Positions 7,105-14,788 of a DNA stretch of 64,000 nt are shown piece by piece. The DNA is from Phenylobacterium aquaticum. GTDB taxonomy: Bacteria > Pseudomonadota > Alphaproteobacteria > Caulobacterales > Caulobacteraceae. The number at the start of each line of letters is the position of its first letter. The stretch's first letter is position 1. Made by a program: the position numbers and the translations under genes. The notes beneath the pieces are model-generated. The model saw only the letters and a list, made by a program, of their open reading frames with translations. It was not told the DNA's origin and searched no databases. The stretch spans positions 1 through 64,000 of the forward strand of contig NZ_JALDPT010000013.1 in NCBI RefSeq assembly GCF_022695515.1. The letters are read 5' to 3'.

Positions 7105-8501
7105 TGCAAATCACCGTCGATGATCGGCGCCAGCGCCGGTAGGCCTAGCAGCGGCTCCAAGGCGCCACGGCCCAACATCGGATTGGCCGCTGCGGGGAAG
7201 GCAGCTTCCGAGCTGAAATCCTCGTCACATGCGGCGAGACTGAATTGGGTCCGAGCGTAGAGACGATTCGGCTCCTGGCGGTAGGGAAAGGCGCGGGCGA
7301 CGAACTCGTTCACGCAGGCTGAGGCCGCGCGCATGTTCAAACTAATCACTGCCGGCGCCTCCTCAATCAGCCCCTTGATGTAGCCGGCTTCCAGTTCCTG
7401 CTGGTGCGCCTCCGGCGCCGACCGACGCAGGTATTCCGCCCTCAGGCTATTGGGTGAATAGACCCCGCGATCCCGGAGGGTCGATCCTCCGGGCTGCACG
7501 TAATCGATACGGCCGCAAACGTCGGCGATGGCAAGGTCCTCCCCCGCCTTGCGCACTGGGATCACCACGCCAACGTCGAGCAGTGGGATGAGAAACGCGG
7601 CGGCGATGAGGTCGGCGATCTGCCGCGCCTCCAGGGTGTCGACGCAGGAGAAGATCACGTCCGCCTGGCTCGCCGCGAGCACGGCCTCGCGCGTCAGGAC
7701 CGAGGCTGCGACGGGCCCCGCGACACCGTCGCCGCGATAGGACGCGATCGCTTCGGCGAACATCGCCACCTTCAGCCGTCGGCTTTCGGCGTCGCTGAGC
7801 TTTGCATTGAGGATGCGGTTGAGGTTGCGCCCCTCAACCTCGTCGAAGTCGATGAGGATGACCCGGTTAAAGCCGAGACGCGCCAGCTGCTCCGCCACTA
7901 TTGAACCGGTTCCCGAAACACCTATGACCACCGCCGTGAGCCTGCCGAGCTGCGCGGTCATGGCGCCGGTAAAGGCCATCGGGCGGCGTGAGGGTCCGGA
8001 CAGCCGCGCGTCCGCCTCCCACCAATAGCTGAGGTCGTGCCCTGCCACCGTGACTAGGTCGACCGGCCGCTGGGTGAAGTTCGGCGCATAGAGCCGCGCC
8101 CGGATCGCCCCGTTGTCCGTCATAATCGCCGAGCCGTGCAGGTCGCCGTAGGCCTGAAACAGGCTCGGGATGACCTGACTGTCGCTAGCGTCGTCGACGT
8201 CGGAAAAGGCGAACAGACCCCCTGGATGGGAATGGATCAATATCAGCGCGAGCTGCTCGGCGTCTCCCTTGTCGATCGCCTGCTCGATATAGTCGCCCGG
8301 CCAGGTGATCGCGGCCTGGCGGCGAACACATTCGCCATAGGGGATTAGGATCGCGTCCCGGGCCAAGAGGCGCACGCGCGGGCCTGGCGTGCGCGTGCAG
8401 ACCAAGATGGCCGCGCCTTCAAGGCCGTCCCCCGGGAAGAGGTGGGCGCGAACCTGCTCGTGCAAGGCTCCGCCGAGGGCCAGGGTCGCCTCGGGGCTCA
8501 T
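7101..8501 (-). CDS. JAB (JAMM) deubiquitinase-like peptidase fused to ThiF/E1-type activating enzyme
   Basis: 466 aa from ATG 8501, chosen because it overlaps the upstream stop (ATGA); the open frame extends further but is low-quality sequence inside the upstream gene. Residues 15-145 are a JAMM metallopeptidase: Glu28 and a perfect HxH-x7-S-x2-D motif at His90, His92, Ser100, Asp103. Residues 175-420 are an E1-like adenylation domain: GVSGTGS at 194-200, DFDEVEGRNLNR at 218-229 (Asp218, Asp220, Arg229). It would activate the Ubl C terminus with ATP and cleave Ubl precursors or conjugates. Notably the segment PGGSTLRDRG (337-346) lacks the CxxC-type cysteines I expect in this family. Candidate reactive cysteines are Cys286 and Cys329. 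Confidence 0.88.
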   Translation of the reverse strand: MSPEATLALGGALHEQVRAHLFPGDGLEGAAILVCTRTPGPRVRLLARDAILIPYGECVRRQAAITWPGDYIEQAIDKGDAEQLALILIHSHPGGLFAFSDVDDASDSQVIPSLFQAYGDLHGSAIMTDNGAIRARLYAPNFTQRPVDLVTVAGHDLSYWWEADARLSGPSRRPMAFTGAMTAQLGRLTAVVIGVSGTGSIVAEQLARLGFNRVILIDFDEVEGRNLNRILNAKLSDAESRRLKVAMFAEAIASYRGDGVAGPVAASVLTREAVLAASQADVIFSCVDTLEARQIADLIAAAFLIPLLDVGVVIPVRKAGEDLAIADVCGRIDYVQPGGSTLRDRGVYSPNSLRAEYLRRSAPEAHQQELEAGYIKGLIEEAPAVISLNMRAASACVNEFVARAFPYRQEPNRLYARTQFSLAACDEDFSSEAAFPAAANPMLGRGALEPLLGLPALAPIIDGDLQ

Positions 8502-9604
8502 TCGCCGACTTCCTTGTTCAAGGCGGCGTCCACCAAGGTGAGCTGGGTGGAGACATTGTCGGTCGCCGGGTTCCATTGGACGGTGCCGCGGTTGCGGGAC
8601 CAGCCGTGGAATTCGACACCGTGGACCGTGCCCCTCATCTGGGTGCAGTCGATCGCGGCGCCCGACGCCAAGGCCAGCGGCGGATAGGCGTAGAAGCCAT
8701 AAATCTGCGCCCCCGGATAGGTCGGCGGAATCTCCAGCGCCAGGCGCGTGGACCGCACCGTATAGCCGGCGGGCACGGGGTAATCGTGGATCACTAGCCA
8801 GCGCCGGTCGTTCTCGACGACGGTTTCCCAGCGCAAACCCAGGGCCTGGAGATGGCGCAGGTCGGCTTCCAGCAGAGCAAACGCGCGGCAAAGCTTGGCC
8901 GGCACTTCGCCGTTGTGGACGTGCTTGGGCGTGAGACGCAGCTTCTCGATGCCTGGGGTCCGCAGATCGATAGTGTCCGTCAATTCCACCGGGCGCTTGG
9001 GCTCGCCAGCGACCTTCAAGAAGATCTGCCAGTCCTTCTTCGGGTCGAACCCCGCCTCCTCGATAGCGGTCTCGACCAAGATCGTCGGCGCGGTCAACTC
9101 GATGATCACACCTTGGACGTTGAGCTTCCAGACCCGCGGACGGCTGACGAAGGTTTCCACCCCCGGCGCGTCGAGGTCGACCAGTTCCTGGGGGCCGATC
9201 TCGCGGAGCCGCTCGCCCCGCCGTTCAAGGTAGATGTCCCATTCGGGCGGGACATGGCCGAGTTTGCGGACCTGGCCGCCGGAAATGACCTTCGACGGCC
9301 AGTCGAAGCGCTCCCCGTCGAGCGTGAACCAGTAGAGCCGGTCGCTCGTCGCGATGATGAAGCGGCCGTCGCCGCGCTTCAGATCGACGACCTGATCCGG
9401 CCGGATGTCGTCCAGCTCGCCGTTGGCCAATACCTGCAGCACGGCAGCCTCTCCTGCCCCGACCCCCGCCGCGGCGGCGAGCTGAGCACCGGTAGGCGTC
9501 AGGCTTTCAATAAGCACCGGCCGAAATGCGAGGCATTCATCCGCCACCTCGATCGTGTGGCGCACCTTGCCGCGATCCAGCGCGGCTTCCGAAACACCGT
9601 CCAT
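8498..9604 (-). CDS. Multi-ubiquitin-like protein fused to an E2 (UBC-like) domain
   Basis: 368 aa from ATG 9604, picked because GGAG sits six bases upstream; the frame is open to a TTG at 9673 that lies inside the operator palindrome. Three beta-grasp modules are visible at about 14-82, 86-155 and 157-226, each closing on a related motif (VVDLKRGDGRF, LVDLDAPGVET, TIDLRTPGIEK). Residues 235-368 look like a prokaryotic E2: VIHDYPVPAGY, EIPPTYPGAQIYGFY, Cys320 in AIDC as candidate catalytic cysteine, then HGWSRN. It is the first gene of the operon with JAB-E1 and DUF6527. No C-terminal diglycine is present (ends EVGE). A role in protein conjugation, likely antiviral, is inferred from family and context. 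Confidence 0.82.
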   Translation of the reverse strand: MDGVSEAALDRGKVRHTIEVADECLAFRPVLIESLTPTGAQLAAAAGVGAGEAAVLQVLANGELDDIRPDQVVDLKRGDGRFIIATSDRLYWFTLDGERFDWPSKVISGGQVRKLGHVPPEWDIYLERRGERLREIGPQELVDLDAPGVETFVSRPRVWKLNVQGVIIELTAPTILVETAIEEAGFDPKKDWQIFLKVAGEPKRPVELTDTIDLRTPGIEKLRLTPKHVHNGEVPAKLCRAFALLEADLRHLQALGLRWETVVENDRRWLVIHDYPVPAGYTVRSTRLALEIPPTYPGAQIYGFYAYPPLALASGAAIDCTQMRGTVHGVEFHGWSRNRGTVQWNPATDNVSTQLTLVDAALNKEVGE

Positions 9605-9659
9605 GGTCGTCTCCATCATCGCCGGCCCAGCGCCGGTGTCCGCTAACATGAGTGAGCGT

Positions 9660-9704
9660 GCTAAGTTCGTCAAGCATCCACTTAGCTTGCTTGACGAACT
9701 TAGC
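9660..9704. promoter_or_regulatory. Perfect 17-bp inverted repeat operator between XRE and ubiquitin-like operon
   Basis: GCTAAGTTCGTCAAGCA at 9660-9676 is matched exactly by its reverse complement at 9688-9704 with an 11-base spacer that itself contains CTTAGCT. It lies in the divergent intergenic region, upstream of both the Ubl-E2 start (9604) and the XRE start (9764). The simplest reading is the binding site of the adjacent XRE repressor controlling both directions. Confidence 0.75.
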
Positions 9705-9763
9705 GTCCGGACCTACCTTTAGCCCTATGGACGGCGCGTCCGGAAACCCAAGCAGGAGGATCG

Positions 9764-10144
9764 ATGCCCGATGACAAACCAATGGAGCCCGCGACGGCGA
9801 ACAATCTCGGCCCTTTCATAAAGAAAGCTCGGCAGGATGTGCAGATGACGTTGCGCGATGTGGAAGAAGCGACAGGTAAAGAAGTGTCGAATGCATATTT
9901 AAGCCAACTTGAGAGCGGGAAAATTACCAAACCATCTCCACATATTCTGTACGCGCTATCCACAGCACTCGGCGTCGCTTACGAGACACTAATGGAGCGC
10001 GCCGGCTACATCGTGCCTGCCGTCACACGCGTGGATGGGGAGAAGCACGGTCGCGCGGCGACCTTCGCGATCGACAATCTCTCGGCGGAGGAGGAGAGCG
10101 AGTTGCTCGACTACCTGACCTACATCCGTTCCAAGCGGAGGTAG
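9764..10144 (+). CDS. XRE-family HTH transcriptional regulator
   Basis: 126 aa with a helix-turn-helix at about 14-70: TLRDVEEATGKEVSNAYLSQ followed by LESGKITKPSPHILYALSTALGV, the classic XRE pattern. A strong AGGAGGA Shine-Dalgarno precedes the ATG. Codon usage at its 5' end is noticeably AT-richer than the host genes. It is divergent from the Ubl-E2 operon, with a perfect palindrome between them, and is followed four bases later by an ImmA/IrrE-type protease gene. That pairing usually means the protease cleaves or inactivates the repressor after a signal. Confidence 0.88.
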   Translation: MPDDKPMEPATANNLGPFIKKARQDVQMTLRDVEEATGKEVSNAYLSQLESGKITKPSPHILYALSTALGVAYETLMERAGYIVPAVTRVDGEKHGRAATFAIDNLSAEEESELLDYLTYIRSKRR

Positions 10145-10148
10145 ACAA

Positions 10149-11072
10149 ATGCCCCGGCCGGACGACTCAAGTTTGACGCCCGGCCAGTGGGCCCGCGTCC
10201 GCAAAGAAGCCGAGCGCGCCCTGCGGGAAGCGGGCGCGCTCGGCGTCTTTCCGACGCCGGTTGCTCAGATCATGGCGGTCGCCAAGGTCGAAGAGGTTAA
10301 GGAGGACGTTCTCAACCCCAGCTTCATCGCCAAGCTGCGGTCCAAGGCCGAAGCGGCCGGCCAAGCCGTCAAGCGGGCCCTGACCAAGGTCATCGGCCTG
10401 TTCCACGCCTCTGCAGGGTTGGTCTACATCAGCAAGACGCTGATCGAGGTGAAGAAACGCTTTGTGCGCCTGCATGAGGCCGGTCATGGATTCATGGCTT
10501 GGCAGCGGCCGATGTACACCCTGGTCGAGGATTGCGAGAAGGCGCTCGACGCTTCGACGGCCGAGCTTTTCGACCGCGAGGCCAACGTCTTCGCCTCGGA
10601 GGTCCTGTTTCAGCTGGACACTTTCCGGGACATGGCCGAGAGCGAGGCCTTCGAGATTTGGACGCCGGTCAACCTCGCCCGCCGCTTCAACGCCTCCAAC
10701 TACGCAGCCATTCGCCAATATGTCTCAAAAAGCCCGCGCACCTGCGCGGTCGTGGTGTTGAACATGCCGGAGCTTGTCGAAGGGGATGGGTTTCGCGCGG
10801 AACTGCGACGCGCCATCCAGAGTGATGGCTTCACCGCGCTGTTCGGCGCTTACGATTGGAAAGCAAGCTACACGCCCGACGACAAGCTTGGCAGACTGAT
10901 CCCGGTCGGCAAACGCAAGTCGTCGGGCAAGCGGTCGATCGGGCTGAGGGACCTCAACGGCGAACAGCATGATTGTGTCGCCGAGTCCTTCTCTACCGGT
11001 CACAACGTCTTCATTCTCATCCATGCCGTCAAAACGCTCAGCGCAAGGCGCTTCTACTTGCCCGCTGCATAA
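10149..11072 (+). CDS. ImmA/IrrE-family zinc metallopeptidase
   Basis: 307 aa. The zinc-protease motif HEAGH is at 109-113, with a probable third ligand Glu144 in FDREANVFASEVL, the standard ImmA/IrrE (DUF955) arrangement. The C-terminal half (about 190-307) is a separate region that may sense a signal. The start has a GGAGG site overlapping the end of the XRE gene, so the two are one operon. By analogy with ICEBs1 ImmA-ImmR it probably relieves XRE repression of the neighbouring conjugation operon under stress or phage attack; that is inference. Confidence 0.85.
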   Translation: MPRPDDSSLTPGQWARVRKEAERALREAGALGVFPTPVAQIMAVAKVEEVKEDVLNPSFIAKLRSKAEAAGQAVKRALTKVIGLFHASAGLVYISKTLIEVKKRFVRLHEAGHGFMAWQRPMYTLVEDCEKALDASTAELFDREANVFASEVLFQLDTFRDMAESEAFEIWTPVNLARRFNASNYAAIRQYVSKSPRTCAVVVLNMPELVEGDGFRAELRRAIQSDGFTALFGAYDWKASYTPDDKLGRLIPVGKRKSSGKRSIGLRDLNGEQHDCVAESFSTGHNVFILIHAVKTLSARRFYLPAA

Positions 11073-11758
11073 CCAGGCACTCCGTCAACTTCTACCTGTT
11101 CGGAGGAATGGTGGGCGGCTTGGAGCCGGCAACAACCGGACCATCCGAACGTCAGACAAGAGTCCTTAGCCGACTTCTAGGCCGGAAGACGGGCACCCCC
11201 CCATTGCCAACTCGCCGCACCGGAATCGTGCTGCACTCCAACCTTTGCGGTCCTTCCCGACCCCGCTTGGATTCCCGCCTTCGCGGGAATGAGCGGGAGA
11301 GCGGGGGCGTGGGCGGTGGTCAGATCCTGAGGCTCGAAGTCGCGCGCTGACCCTGCGTCTCTCAAGGCAAGGCGCCCCCGCCAAGCGAGAATCCGCTGAC
11401 ACCCTCCGGCGCGCCGGAACGCCCCCACTCACCCAGGGCCCGCACAAGACCTCACCCATTTTTCACATTAAAACTATTTATAATCAATAATTTAACCCAA
11501 CCCACCGTCATCCCAAACCCCCTCGTCCATGTTGACGTCAAACCCGCCCGGTCGAAACAGGTCGGCGATTTCGGGCCCTCCGGGTTAGGATGTCCGTGGT
11601 CCTTCTCATCGTTGATGCCGGTTGTTTCCGCCGCACGGAACGAGGCGACGCCGCGCGGCGTCAGGCGCCTCTTGGGTGGGCTTCGCCCGCGCATCCGCGC
11701 GTGACGGGCGCCCGTACCATCACCCGCTTCCGCCGCCCCGCCTCAAGGAACCCCCGCC
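11073..11758. other. Gene-free 690-base stretch at right edge of the accessory island
   Basis: No credible coding frame. It contains a REP-like hairpin (11269-11296), an AT-rich patch at about 11460-11510 that is striking in this GC-rich DNA, and a 16-base perfect palindrome GACGCCGCGCGGCGTC at 11647-11662. These look like remnants of mobile or repeated DNA, and the stretch is my right boundary for the island. Confidence 0.45.
11269..11296. repeat. REP-like palindrome
   Basis: ATTCCCGC (11271-11278) and GCGGGAAT (11283-11290) form an 8-bp perfect stem with a CTTC loop, within a GGATTCCCGCCTTCGCGGGA-type extragenic repeat that is common in proteobacteria. It resembles the arms of the repeat at 47056-47180. 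Confidence 0.6.
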
Positions 11759-11773
11759 CTGTCGACCCTCCGC

Positions 11774-13296
11774 GTGATCCTCGGCGACCAGCTTTCGACG
11801 CGGCTGGAGGTGGTGGCGGGGGCGGATAAGGCCGCCGACACGTTCCTGATCGCCGAGGTGATGGCCGAGGCGAGCTATGTGCGCCACCACGTCAAGAAGA
11901 TCGCCTTCCTGTTCTCGGCCATGCGCCACTTCGCGGCGGCGCTGCGGGCGGCGGGCTATCGCGTGCGCTATGTGGCCCTGGAGGACGCGGGCAACAGCCA
12001 GAGCCTTGAGGGCGAGATCCTGCGCGCCGTCGAGGACCTTGCGCCCGACCGGGTGGTGGTGACGGAGCCCGGCGAGTGGCGGCTGGCCGAGGCGTTCGAG
12101 GCTTTGCGGCTGGCGCTGGCCGCGCCGCTGGAGATCCTGCCCGACACCCGGTTCCTGTGTTCGCACGCCGAGTTCGACGCCTGGGCCGAGGGGCGGCGCG
12201 AGCTGCGGATGGAGTACTTTTATCGCGACATGCGCAGGCGCCACGGGGTGCTGATGGAGGCGGACGGCAAGCCGCCGGCGGGCGCTGGAACTATGACGCC
12301 GACAACCGAAAGCCGCCGGACAAGGGGCTGGCCGGCCCGCCCCGGCTGAGCTTCAAGAAGGACGCCATCACGCTGGAGGTGCTGGACCTGGTGCGCCGGC
12401 GGTTCCCGGACGGCTATGGCCAGCTGGAGCCGTTCCATTTCGCAGTGACGCGGCGCCAGGCCCTGAAGGAGCTGGACCACTTCATCGCCCACATCCTGCC
12501 CGGCTTCGGCGACCACCAGGACGCCATGGTGCGCGGCGAGCCCTATCTGCGCCATTCCCTGCTCTCGGCCTATCTGAACGCGGGCCTGCTCTATCCGCTG
12601 GAGATCTGCCGGCGGGCGGAGGCGGCCTGGCGGGCCGGGGCCGCGCCGCTGAACGCCGTGGAGGGGTTCGTGCGCCAGATCCTGGGCTGGCGGGAATTTG
12701 TGCGCGGGATCTATTGGCGGTTCATGCCGGGCTATCTGGAGCGCAATGCGCTCGACGCCCACGAGCCCCTGCCCTGGCTCTATTGGAGCGGCGAGACGGC
12801 CATGGCCTGCATGGGCGAGGTCCTGGCCCACACCCGCGAGCACGCCTATTCGCACCACATCCAGCGGCTGATGATCACCGGCAATTTCGCCCTGCTGGCC
12901 GGGCTCGATCCCAGGGCGGTCCACGCGTGGTACCTGGCCGTCTATGCCGACGCCTATGAGTGGGTGGAGGCGCCCAATACGCTGGGCATGGCGCTGCACG
13001 CCGACGGCGGGCTCCTGGCCTCAAAGCCCTATGCGGCGAGCGGGGCCTATATCCGCCGGATGAGCAATTACTGCGGGGGCTGCGCCTATGACCCCACCGT
13101 GTCGGTGGGCGAGCGGTCCTGTCCGTTCAACGCGCTTTATTGGGACTTCATGGCCCGCCACCGGGAGCGGTTCAGCCGCAATGCGCGGATGCCCTACGTC
13201 TATTCCACCTGGGACAAGATGGGGGAGGCCAGGCAGGCGGCCCTGCGGGAGCAGGCTGAGGCGCATCTGACCGCCATGCGGGCGGGGCGGCTCTGA
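11774..13296 (+). CDS. Cryptochrome/photolyase-related protein (FeS-BCP type), frameshifted
   Basis: Two overlapping frames give one protein of about 508 aa. The N-terminal half ([11 protein letters not shown]...) is the Rossmann-like antenna domain. The C-terminal half carries the FAD-binding helices ([28 protein letters not shown]) and the FeS cysteines [10 protein letters not shown] and ERSCPFN. The shift lies near 12270-12284 and is repaired by one added base, giving AGRWNYD. The start is unclear: GTG 11774 is used here, but homologues have a few more residues and an in-frame CTG at 11759 sits nine bases after AGGA. The family repairs (6-4) photoproducts or senses light. The DUF2256 gene follows immediately. 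Confidence 0.82.
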
Positions 13297-13445
13297 TGGC
13301 CCGGCGCGTCGCCAAGGCCGACCTGCCGGCCAAGACCTGCGTCGTGTGCGGCCGGCCGTTCGTCTGGCGCAAGACGTGGGCCCGCGTCTGGGACGAGGTC
13401 CGCTACTGCTCCGAGGCCTGCCGTGGGCGACGGTCGAAGGCGTAG
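13296..13445 (+). CDS. DUF2256 small zinc-finger-like protein
   Basis: A 49-aa gene whose ATG shares one base with the photolyase stop (TGATG). It contains [14 protein letters not shown] and YCSEAC, a CxxC...CxxxC arrangement characteristic of DUF2256 proteins, which are commonly found next to or fused with cryptochrome/photolyase-like genes. It is probably a small zinc-binding accessory to that enzyme; its function is unknown. Confidence 0.85.
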   Translation: MARRVAKADLPAKTCVVCGRPFVWRKTWARVWDEVRYCSEACRGRRSKA

Positions 13446-13454
13446 GGGTGGAAC

Positions 13455-13491
13455 GCATCAAATGATCTTGATGCATCAATCCTGATTGATG
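13455..13491. promoter_or_regulatory. ArsR-type operator, two overlapping palindromes
   Basis: ATCAA-N6-TTGAT is present exactly (13457-13472; GCATCAA ATGATC TTGATGC when extended to 13455-13474), which is the classical ArsR/SmtB operator. It is followed directly by a second palindrome, CATCAAT-CCTG-ATTGATG, at 13474-13491. Both lie just before the ArsR-ArsC fusion gene, indicating autoregulation by arsenite. Confidence 0.85.
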
Positions 13492-13503
13492 TATTTAGAG
13501 GGC

Positions 13504-14280
13504 ATGACCCCGTCCGCGCCCCCCGCCGTCCTGCAGCTCGCCGGCCACCCCTTGCGGTGGCGGCTCTTGGGAGAGTTGGCGCGCAGCGACCGCATGGTGC
13601 ACGAGCTGACCGGCCTGGTGGGCGAGCCGCAGAACCTGGTCTCCTACCACCTGGCCAAGCTGAAGGCCGGGCGGCTGGTGTCGGCGAGGCGCAGTTCGGC
13701 CGATGGGCGCGACACCTATTACGGCCTGGACCTGGAGCGGGTGGGCCGCGAGCTGTCGGCGGCGGGTGGGGCCCTGCATCCCGGCCTGAAGCTGATCCCG
13801 CCGGCGCGGGGCGAGGCGATCGCGGGACCGGTCAGGGTGCTGTTCCTGTGCACCGGCAACAGCGCCCGCTCCCAGATGGCCGAGGCCCTGGCCCGGTCGA
13901 TGTCGGGCGGGGCGATCGAAGCCTTCAGCGCCGGCAGCCACCCCAAGGCCCTGCACCCCAACGCGGTGCGGGTGATGGCCGAAACCTATGGCCTGGACCT
14001 GTCGGCCCAGACCCCCAAGTCGGTCGAGGTCTATGCGGGCGAGGATTTCGACTGGGTGATCAGCCTGTGCGACCGGGTGCGCGAGGCCTGCCCCGTCCAT
14101 CATGGCGAGCCCCAGCTCGTCCACTGGAGCCTGCCCAATCCCGCGACCGGCGAGGACGACGCCGTGACCTATCCCCTGTTCCAGGCCACCGCCGCCGAGC
14201 TCGAGACCCGTATCGGATATCTGCTGGCCCGCCTGGCCGCCCCTGATCCTGAAGGAGAGTCCTATGACCGAACCGCGTGA
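13504..14280 (+). CDS. ArsR repressor fused to ArsC-type arsenate reductase/low-molecular-weight phosphatase
   Basis: About 258 aa. Residues 5-85 are a winged-helix ArsR domain (LVSYHLAKLKAGRLV recognition helix). Residues 110-245 are a low-molecular-weight phosphatase/arsenate reductase domain with the P-loop CTGNSARS and a later SLCDRVREACP segment. The fusion would couple arsenite-responsive repression to reduction of arsenate. The start is uncertain: in-frame ATG at 13489 lies within the operator, ATG 13504 follows AGAGGG at very short distance. The VOC gene overlaps its 3' end by 17 bases. No arsenite efflux gene is visible in the window. Confidence 0.85.
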   Translation: MTPSAPPAVLQLAGHPLRWRLLGELARSDRMVHELTGLVGEPQNLVSYHLAKLKAGRLVSARRSSADGRDTYYGLDLERVGRELSAAGGALHPGLKLIPPARGEAIAGPVRVLFLCTGNSARSQMAEALARSMSGGAIEAFSAGSHPKALHPNAVRVMAETYGLDLSAQTPKSVEVYAGEDFDWVISLCDRVREACPVHHGEPQLVHWSLPNPATGEDDAVTYPLFQATAAELETRIGYLLARLAAPDPEGESYDRTA

Positions 14281-14653
14281 GATGGTGAGCGTGCGCTACA
14301 TGGTCGACGACGTCGCCGCGGCGGTCGACTTCTACACCGGCCTGCTGGGCTTCGAGGTGCTGACCAGCTTTCCGCCGGCCTTCGCCGACGTGGCGCGCGG
14401 GCCCTTGCGGCTGCTGCTGAGCGGGCCGGCGAGCTCGGCCGGCCGGCCCATGCCCGACGGGGCGGTCCCCGGCCCCGGCGGCTGGAACCGCATCCACCTG
14501 ATCGTCGACGACATCGAGGCCGAGGTCGCCCGGCTGAAGGCCGCCGGCGCGCCGTTCCGCAACGAGATCCTGTCGGGTCCCGGCGGCAAGCAGGTGCTGC
14601 TGCGCGACCCGGCCGGCAATGTGGTCGAGCTGTTCCAGCCGGCCGGACGCTGA
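14264..14653 (+). CDS. VOC-family (glyoxalase/bleomycin resistance fold) protein
   Basis: 129 aa with two beta-alpha-beta-beta-beta modules; typical strands are VRYMVDDVAAAVDFYTGLLGF at the start (position 5 onward) and VLLRDPAGNVVELFQ at the end. A good GAAGGAGAG site precedes ATG 14264, which is inside the end of the ArsR-ArsC gene, so it belongs to the arsenic-type operon. VOC proteins in ars operons include ArsI-like lyases, but the ArsI cysteine pair is not evident, so the substrate is open. Confidence 0.75.
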   Translation: MTEPREMVSVRYMVDDVAAAVDFYTGLLGFEVLTSFPPAFADVARGPLRLLLSGPASSAGRPMPDGAVPGPGGWNRIHLIVDDIEAEVARLKAAGAPFRNEILSGPGGKQVLLRDPAGNVVELFQPAGR

Positions 14654-14788
14654 CCCCGGCCCGGCCACCCCCTGGTTCCGTTTGAAAGTGCTGCCAACGC
14701 CCGCCCGGAAGACGGGGGTCGGGGGCTCGCTAAAGTGGTCCCCGGGGCCTGAGTGGTCGGCCCCGCGCGGGTTCGCGAAGGGGGCGTC

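Noticed and set aside
11100..11170. tRNA-like sequence (GGAGCCGGCAACAACCGG) after the ImmA gene
   Set aside because: No acceptor, anticodon and T-arm set can be folded; it only resembles sequence found beside tRNA genes.
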